Assembly: GCA_913773715.1 (NCBI GenBank) | Contig: CAJYHD010000547.1 | Span: 1-8,981 of the forward strand | Length of the DNA stretch: 8,981 nucleotides | Source: an uncultured Sphingobium sp. | Lineage (GTDB): Bacteria > Pseudomonadota > Alphaproteobacteria > Sphingomonadales > Sphingomonadaceae | Direction of reading: 5' to 3' | In this document: piece after piece, positions 5,228 through 8,981 of the stretch | How the letters are laid out: each line of letters starts with the position of its first letter | Position numbering within the stretch: the stretch's first letter is position 1 | Made by a program: the position numbers and the translations under genes | Notes under the pieces: generated by a model | The model's input: only the letters and a program-made list of their open reading frames with translations | Database searches by the model: none | Told to the model about the DNA's origin: nothing

Positions 5228-5343
5228 TCCGCCGCCCCGTCATCCAGCGCCCCAGCTTGTGGCGCATCATTGTCGCGTGTGGGTCGCTGGTACTGCTTTC
5301 CATCGTCGCCGCGACCGCTTCGATCCTGCGAGGACAACAGTAG
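5224..5343 (+). CDS. 39-aa small membrane protein
   Basis: ATG at 5224 overlaps the preceding stop as ATGA and follows a GGGGGA run at short distance. After a basic start (MIRRPVIQRPSLWR) residues about 15-35 form one hydrophobic helix. The TAG stop at 5341-5343 shares its last base with the GTG start of the next tiny frame. It has the same basic-then-hydrophobic plan as the 37-aa protein, which may reflect duplication or a shared job. Confidence 0.6.
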   Translation: MIRRPVIQRPSLWRIIVACGSLVLLSIVAATASILRGQQ

Positions 5344-5414
5344 TGACGCTCCGCTACCTCGGCGTACGCATCGGTTATAGCGCGCTCAGCGTTGCTCATG
5401 AACGCGCGGCATGA
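5343..5414 (+). CDS. 23-aa micro-ORF linking the membrane peptides to the 146-aa gene
   Basis: GTG at 5343 overlaps the previous TAG by one base, and GAGGA (5330-5334) sits eight bases upstream. The frame ends with TGA at 5412-5414, overlapping the next ATG at 5411 as ATGA. The peptide MTLRYLGVRIGYSALSVAHE is mildly amphipathic with no clear membrane segment. The 146-aa gene behind it has no good ribosome-binding site of its own, so this frame may exist mainly to pass ribosomes on. Confidence 0.45.
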   Translation: MTLRYLGVRIGYSALSVAHERAA

Positions 5415-5851
5415 CGATGCCCAACATGGCCTCTGAATGGCCCGCCCTCGCCCTCGCAGCACGCCAGATGCTCGCCCAGCGCGAAGCTTCTGCCGCGGCC
5501 AACGTCGAGAAAGGCCGCCTGACCGCGGCGCAAGCTGCCGACCGTATTCGTGTAGCTCGCGCCCTGTCGCAGCTATGGGACACGATTGCCGCCGGTCAGC
5601 CGCCCTACGACTTTGAGACGGCATGGATGGTCAGCGGCGGCCGAGAAGGCACCTATCCGTACGAATTGCGGACAGACCTCGACGCCGCGGCTGCGCGCGC
5701 CCGCACGATCGCTGATCGAAGGGGTGAGAACGCCTACGCCGCCGCGTTCGCGGACGCCCTTGCCGCTCTCGCATGGCACGCCCGTCCTGCCGATCGTATT
5801 AGCAGCATCATTGATGTCGCCCACGCCAACGTCCTAGCAAGGAGAGGGTAG
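5411..5851 (+). CDS. Phage protein of 146 aa, alanine-rich and helical, function unknown
   Basis: This protein is rich in alanine and arginine, almost entirely helical by eye, with a less regular, aromatic stretch at about 57-85 (QPPYDFETAWMVSGG). No membrane segment, metal site or known motif is seen. The helical layout (AARQMLAQREASAAANVEKG near 16-35) suggests a soluble, possibly oligomeric protein. The ATG overlaps the preceding micro-ORF stop as ATGA and no clear ribosome-binding site precedes it, so translation is likely coupled. Its tail carries AAGGAG, the ribosome-binding site of the next gene. Confidence 0.72.
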   Translation: MTMPNMASEWPALALAARQMLAQREASAAANVEKGRLTAAQAADRIRVARALSQLWDTIAAGQPPYDFETAWMVSGGREGTYPYELRTDLDAAAARARTIADRRGENAYAAAFADALAALAWHARPADRISSIIDVAHANVLARRG

Positions 5852-6112
5852 GTGGAACGCGCCATGTTACCGGGATGGCCCCGCCTCTTAAGCGCTGATC
5901 TCGCGGCCTCATACCTTTCCATCAGCGTTACCAACCTGCGGGAGAACGGCCCGCAGCCCAAAAGGCATGGCCGCCGAATCCTGTACGATCTCCAGGACTT
6001 GAACCGCTGGGCCGATCGACTGGACGGACAACCACTGGACGCGCGCGAGGAACAAGACGAGTCTGCCGAAGTCGAGCGGCGATTCTTGGAGCGAAGGCGT
6101 GCCCGTGGCTAA
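5852..6112 (+). CDS. Excisionase-like helix-turn-helix protein
   Basis: This is an 86-aa protein with an AlpA/MerR-like winged-helix region at about residues 14-56: DLAASYLSISVTNLRENG forms the helix-turn-helix, PQPKRHGRRILYD the wing, and LQDLNRWAD the closing helix. Such small proteins beside an integrase usually act as excisionases or directionality factors, bending DNA at attachment arms, and some also regulate int. The C-terminus is a highly charged helix. GTG at 5852 is chosen because AAGGAG lies seven bases upstream; an in-frame ATG at 5864 would remove four residues. It begins on the base after the previous stop and overlaps the integrase start by 14 bases. Confidence 0.78.
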   Translation: MERAMLPGWPRLLSADLAASYLSISVTNLRENGPQPKRHGRRILYDLQDLNRWADRLDGQPLDAREEQDESAEVERRFLERRRARG

Positions 6113-7103
6113 CCTGCCCTACACCTACGTCATCCGCACCAAGGGGAAGGAATATTGGCGCTTTCGGCGCGGGCAGTTGCATACGAAGCTGCCCGGTGGA
6201 CCGGGCGACGAAGCCTTCCATGCACGCTACGCCGAACTCCTACGGTTATCGCAATCGCAGCCTACACCTGCACCGGTCGATGGCTCTATCCGATCGCTAA
6301 CGAAGGCCTATCGCCGCAGCGCCGAGTTCAGCTTGCTGCGCCCGTCGACACGGCTTGACTACGAGCGAACACTCGATCTCATCAACGCTGAGCTTGGCGA
6401 CGAACCGTACCGGTTCATCACAACGAAAATGGTCAAGCAAGTTCGTGATGAATTAGCAGCGACCCCTCGCAAAGCGCACAAATTTAAGCAGATGATGAGC
6501 CGCCTGTACACTTGGGCAGCGGAAGACGGTCGGGTAAAGGAAGGGACCAACCCAGCTGCTAAGTTCGCCAGGCTCAAGACTAGGCAGCGAACGATTGCAC
6601 CGTGGTCGGACGAAGAGATTGCCTTATTTTTATTGCATTCCCCGCCACATCTAAGGTTGGCCGTCACGCTTATGCTCTACACGGGGCAACGCATCGAAGA
6701 TGTGGCTACGATGCAGTGGAGCCAGTACCAAGGCACGTTCATACGTGTCGTACAATCGAAGACGGGGGAACCCCTGGAGATTGCAGTACATCCTGCTTTG
6801 CGCGCACTGCTTGATCCAGTGAAGATCCGCAGAGGCCAAATTTGCAAATCGGCCGCCGGCCGGCCCTACACCGCCAATGCTCTTCGGAAGGCCATAAGCG
6901 ATCAATGCGCCGCGATCGCAACGATGCCCGCGCGTTCATCCCACGGCCTGCGTTATGCGGCCGCCGGGCGGTTAGAAGAGGCGGGTTGCACGGTCGGGGA
7001 AATTACCGCGATTATAGGTCACCGGACTTATCAAATGGCAATGAAATATCTCACTGCTCGCCGTTTTAGCTCTGCCGCCATGACAAAATTAGCAACAGCT
7101 TGA
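6099..7103 (+). CDS. int: Tyrosine site-specific integrase
   Basis: This is a 334-aa phage integrase that recombines the phage and bacterial attachment sites. Residues about 8-50 form an N-terminal arm-binding-like domain (YTYVIRTKGKEYWRFRRG). Residues 64-155 form the SAM-like core-binding domain, and about 165-330 the catalytic domain. All catalytic positions are visible: R198 in TGQR, K221 in SKTGEP, H282 and R285 in HGLR, H308 in GHRT, and nucleophile Y317 in MKYLT. The start is GTG at 6099 with GGAG seven bases upstream; a second GTG follows two codons later. It overlaps the excisionase-like gene and is the last gene of the repressor-controlled right operon. No separate promoter is evident. 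The gene is intact, so the element may still be mobile. Confidence 0.95.
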   Translation: MPVANLPYTYVIRTKGKEYWRFRRGQLHTKLPGGPGDEAFHARYAELLRLSQSQPTPAPVDGSIRSLTKAYRRSAEFSLLRPSTRLDYERTLDLINAELGDEPYRFITTKMVKQVRDELAATPRKAHKFKQMMSRLYTWAAEDGRVKEGTNPAAKFARLKTRQRTIAPWSDEEIALFLLHSPPHLRLAVTLMLYTGQRIEDVATMQWSQYQGTFIRVVQSKTGEPLEIAVHPALRALLDPVKIRRGQICKSAAGRPYTANALRKAISDQCAAIATMPARSSHGLRYAAAGRLEEAGCTVGEITAIIGHRTYQMAMKYLTARRFSSAAMTKLATA

Positions 7104-7147
7104 ATACACACAGATGTGGAACGGACGAAAAAACACTAACTTGCTAG
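7104..7147. other. Short gap between convergent genes
   Basis: These 44 bases separate the integrase stop from the end of the opposing membrane-protein gene. A run of six A residues follows GGACG near 7129-7134, but no strong stem with a T-tract is visible, so neither strand has a convincing intrinsic terminator. This is also where phage attachment sites often lie, next to int, but no repeat is seen inside the window to prove it. Confidence 0.4.
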
Positions 7148-7792
7148 TCACATTTCTAGGTCGTTGAGGAATTGAGCTTGCCAATCAGAGTTATTTTCAA
7201 GGTCCACTTGCGCGTTGACAGTTGCCGTATCTACAACATTTGATACTTTATTATCCAAGCGTCCTGTTGCAACGACAGCTACTAGCAGAAACAGCACAAC
7301 AACGGTGGCCGCCGCTGCGCGCCTCGTCCATATATATGCCCCTTCGCCTACCTTCACCCGAACCCATTCATGCTTGAGTAACTGTCCGGCAAATCCAATG
7401 AATTTTACTTTCTGCTGCTGGAAAATATCCTCGTCGCGTTTCTTGTCTTGAACAAGAACCATCAACGATATCATAGAAGCTTGGATATTTTTGGCATGCT
7501 GTTCGTCGGTGTTTAACCGCAGCGCAATCGTAAAATATGCCTCGTTTAGCTTGGACAAACCGTCCCTTGTCTTTTCGAAGGCATCTTGCGTGGACGTGAA
7601 TTGAATTTTTGATGCGTCCTCTAGGTGATTGATCTGCGTAATGAATGTTGCAAACTCGCCTCGCAATTCGCCTATCCAAGCCTGACGAAACTCAGAGACC
7701 TTCGCTTCCTTCGTGACGATCAATCCTACCAGCGAGATCATCGCGCCTATGAGCGCAGCGACGACTGCTCCGATGGCAACGTCCGGAATCAT
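7148..7792 (-). CDS. Two-helix membrane protein of unknown function, likely accessory cargo
   Basis: This 214-aa protein has a membrane helix at residues 5-27, a helical, probably coiled-coil cytoplasmic domain of about 130 residues, and a second membrane helix at about 159-177. The segment TKEAKVSEFRQAWIGELRGE just after the first helix is typical of a widespread family of uncharacterised bacterial membrane proteins (from memory). The short C-terminal tail is acidic. ATG 7792 has AGGGGAGG five bases upstream. The DNA is clearly less GC-rich than the phage arms. It is convergent with int and divergent from the 276-aa gene. Candidate roles are superinfection exclusion or defence, by location only. 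Confidence 0.78.
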   Translation of the reverse strand: MIPDVAIGAVVAALIGAMISLVGLIVTKEAKVSEFRQAWIGELRGEFATFITQINHLEDASKIQFTSTQDAFEKTRDGLSKLNEAYFTIALRLNTDEQHAKNIQASMISLMVLVQDKKRDEDIFQQQKVKFIGFAGQLLKHEWVRVKVGEGAYIWTRRAAAATVVVLFLLVAVVATGRLDNKVSNVVDTATVNAQVDLENNSDWQAQFLNDLEM

Positions 7793-7868
7793 TAACGCCT
7801 CCCCTCGCCTAAGATGCGGTTGACGAAGCTATGCCCGTCAGGCCAGCTTGTTGAAAAGGGGAGCGTTT
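7793..7868. promoter_or_regulatory. Divergent intergenic region of the two cargo genes
   Basis: This region must hold promoters for both flanking genes. TTGACG (7820-7825, plus) resembles a -35 box but no good -10 follows at 16-18 bases. The two ribosome-binding sites are near mirror copies: AGGGGAGGCGTTA before the minus-strand start and AGGGGAGCGTTT before the plus-strand start. No copy of the repressor palindrome is present, so these genes should be independent of phage immunity. Confidence 0.4.
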
Positions 7869-8699
7869 ATGGAAACTGCCAAATTCCAACTACACCTTAC
7901 TGGTGGTTTGGCTAACAAACATCAACTGGAGGGTTATGACGGCTATCGGGCTTTAGCGTCGGCGGCGTTCGCCATTTCACTTGTTTCAAACTACGTGGAA
8001 ACCGGGAAAGTTCGCCACAAAGGTGAGTTCGCGATGAGGCACGCGGTCCGCGCCCGGCCTATTCGCCAAGGCAGCCTTATCGCAGACTTCGAAGTCCCCG
8101 TCAGCGATAAGATTCATGAGAGCCATGGCATCAGCGGCGGAACCGCCAAAGCTTTACTATATGGCTTGATGAAATTTGTAATCCGAAGCAACATTGGAAC
8201 TGAAGCACCGATCCTGAACCCAGAAACAGAGATCGCAATCAACAATCAAGGCGGCAACGTTGCCGCGCTCGTATCTGCAGCTGAACCATCACTTCGAACG
8301 TCGCACGACGTAATTGGCGATAGCGCAACTACCGTAAACTGGATTGGCGGCATCAATTCCATCGCTCAGTTTGATCAAGCTAGTAAAAACTACATGAAGG
8401 ACACGATACCCGAAAACATCCTTCTCAATAAGAATGTAGCAGTATCGGGATTTCTCGGTAATAGCGGACGCGGATTAGTATTCGATAAAGACTTAGGGAG
8501 AAACGTGTACGTTACGATGAATGTCGAAACTCTCGGACGGGTGGGAACCGTATTTTCGTGGGGCCTGGACGAGTACATGAATAGAACCGGCAACCTAATC
8601 AATATCGGGTATACTCGCATGATCGCGACCGATGGCCGCACGAAGCGATACGTTATCAAGAACGCTCAAGTGGCTCGCATGCTTTCTTCGGGTCCATAG
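7869..8699 (+). CDS. 276-aa protein of unknown function, likely accessory cargo
   Basis: The N-terminus (FQLHLTGGLANKHQLEGYDG..., then SLVSNYVETGKVRH and RQGSLIADFEV) and the C-terminal part (about 190-270, NVAVSGFLGNSGRGLVFD, YVTMNVETLG) read as two domains, the second a probable small beta barrel. The plan resembles an uncharacterised family I associate with DUF7946/DUF7947-type proteins, but this is recollection and unverified. No catalytic motif, membrane segment or signal peptide is seen. ATG 7869 is chosen over an in-frame TTG at 7848 because AGGGGAG lies five bases upstream. It is divergent from the membrane-protein gene across a gap of 76 bases, and both have low GC, suggesting they moved together. 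Confidence 0.78.
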   Translation: METAKFQLHLTGGLANKHQLEGYDGYRALASAAFAISLVSNYVETGKVRHKGEFAMRHAVRARPIRQGSLIADFEVPVSDKIHESHGISGGTAKALLYGLMKFVIRSNIGTEAPILNPETEIAINNQGGNVAALVSAAEPSLRTSHDVIGDSATTVNWIGGINSIAQFDQASKNYMKDTIPENILLNKNVAVSGFLGNSGRGLVFDKDLGRNVYVTMNVETLGRVGTVFSWGLDEYMNRTGNLINIGYTRMIATDGRTKRYVIKNAQVARMLSSGP

Positions 8700-8882
8700 G
8701 TCCTACGAAAGGAATACTGACGTTCCAAATCCTGCGCATTTCGAGATACGACAGCGCCGGCCCACTTAGCCGGAACGAAAGGAGAACCTGCTAAACGCGC
8801 TGGATCGCACTGCTAAAAGGGCACTAGCACGGGTTGACGCGGCGACGAAACCAACGCAAATGCCCGCCTCCCACCGTATCGA
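8700..8882. other. Region between cargo gene and tRNA-Cys, no gene seen
   Basis: I see no convincing coding frame. TTGACG at 8834-8839 could be the -35 of a tRNA promoter, but the sequence 17 bases later (CAAATG) is a poor -10. A short TGCTA...TAGCA pairing (8811-8829) lacks a T-tract and is not a clear terminator. The element-chromosome junction may lie in this stretch. Confidence 0.4.
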
Positions 8883-8965
8883 GGCGCGATGGCGGAGTGG
8901 TGACGCAGAGGACTGCAAATCCTTGCACCCGGGTTCGATTCCCGGTCGCGCCTCCAACGGTGGGA
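8869..8965. repeat. 9-base inverted repeat enclosing the tRNA-Cys gene
   Basis: TCCCACCGT (8869-8877) is the exact reverse complement of ACGGTGGGA (8957-8965). The left arm ends five bases before the mature tRNA, and the right arm starts on the base after CCA. In a precursor RNA the arms could pair and extend the acceptor stem. Confidence 0.7.
8883..8956 (+). tRNA. tRNA-Cys, anticodon GCA
   Basis: This is a complete 74-base cloverleaf with encoded CCA. The acceptor stem pairs GGCGCGA (8883-8889) with TCGCGCC (8946-8952), followed by discriminator T and CCA (8954-8956). The D stem pairs GCG with CGC. The anticodon loop CTGCAAA places GCA at 8915-8917. The T stem pairs CCGGG with CCCGG around TTCGATT. 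GCA reads both cysteine codons. It is most likely a chromosomal gene next to the element, since the host needs it. It could also be the attachment target, but it lies with its 3' end away from the integrase. Confidence 0.97.
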
Positions 8966-8981
8966 ATTACCTGACATTGCA

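Larger units (their letters stand above)
1..8699. mobile_element. Right portion of a temperate prophage or phage-like integrative element
   Basis: The window holds, from left to right, a leftward replication operon (primase, methyltransferase, small regulators), a CI/LexA-type repressor between paired operators, a rightward operon ending in an excisionase-like protein and a tyrosine integrase, and two accessory genes. This order is typical of temperate phages. No structural, packaging or lysis gene is in view, so an integrative satellite or phage-derived island remains possible. The element continues past the left edge because the primase is cut there. The right boundary is not visible: it lies somewhere between the integrase end (7103) and the tRNA-Cys, or beyond the window. 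Confidence 0.8.

Noticed and set aside
4788..5624. A 278-aa minus-strand frame
   Set aside because: It lies opposite the right operon, is Arg/Ser/Ala-rich with no recognisable domain, and has no promoter or ribosome-binding site. The plus-strand chain of overlaps is better supported.
8811..8829. TGCTA/TAGCA pairing as a terminator after the cargo gene
   Set aside because: The stem has only five base pairs and a nine-base loop, and no T-run follows.
8883..8956. tRNA-Cys as a phage-encoded tRNA or as proven attachment site
   Set aside because: No duplicated segment of it is seen in the window and its orientation relative to int is not the usual one. A chromosomal tRNA is the simplest reading.
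8766..8957. A 63-aa minus-strand frame starting MEARPGIEPGC
   Set aside because: Its start is the reverse complement of the tRNA-Cys gene. This is a well-known false protein prediction over tRNAs.

Overview
The window is the right-hand part of a temperate phage genome (prophage or closely related integrative element) in a high-GC alphaproteobacterium. A sphingomonad such as Sphingomonas or Novosphingobium is the best guess from protein style and codon use; this is inference without a database search. The evidence for a phage is an S24-type (CI/LexA-like) repressor with its operators, a replication arm with CHC2 zinc-finger primase and adenine-type DNA methyltransferase, an excisionase-like helix-turn-helix protein, and a tyrosine integrase with all catalytic residues.

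The left arm (1-3824, minus strand) is a tightly packed early operon read leftwards: an 87-aa Cro-like protein, a 31-aa bridging micro-ORF, a CII-like regulator, several more small (putative) DNA-binding proteins, a 58-aa four-cysteine zinc protein, a DNA methyltransferase, and a primase that runs off the left edge. Almost every junction is an overlap of 4 to 13 bases, mostly ATGA.

The centre (3825-4701) is the immunity switch. The repressor gene (3912-4613, plus) has a pair of perfect copies of the palindrome CGGGCAATTGCCCG (one shortened to its 12-base core) on each side. On each side one copy fills the gap between a TTGACA -35 box and its -10. A degenerate fifth copy covers the repressor's own -10 and ends at its start codon. 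The repressor therefore probably silences both outward promoters and tunes its own, apparently leaderless, transcript.

The right arm (4702-7103, plus) begins with a 92-aa protein, continues through four tiny overlapping ORFs of 46, 37, 39 and 23 aa (the first three each with one predicted membrane segment), then a 146-aa protein, the excisionase-like protein and the integrase. No gap separates these genes, so integrase and excisionase appear to sit under the repressor-controlled right promoter.

Beyond the integrase (7104-8699) lies an AT-richer divergent pair: a two-helix membrane protein and a 276-aa unknown protein. They look like accessory cargo. The window closes with a complete tRNA-Cys(GCA) with encoded CCA, flanked by a 9-base inverted repeat. 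It is probably host DNA, but its orientation does not fit simple integration into the tRNA 3' end, so the attachment site is unresolved.
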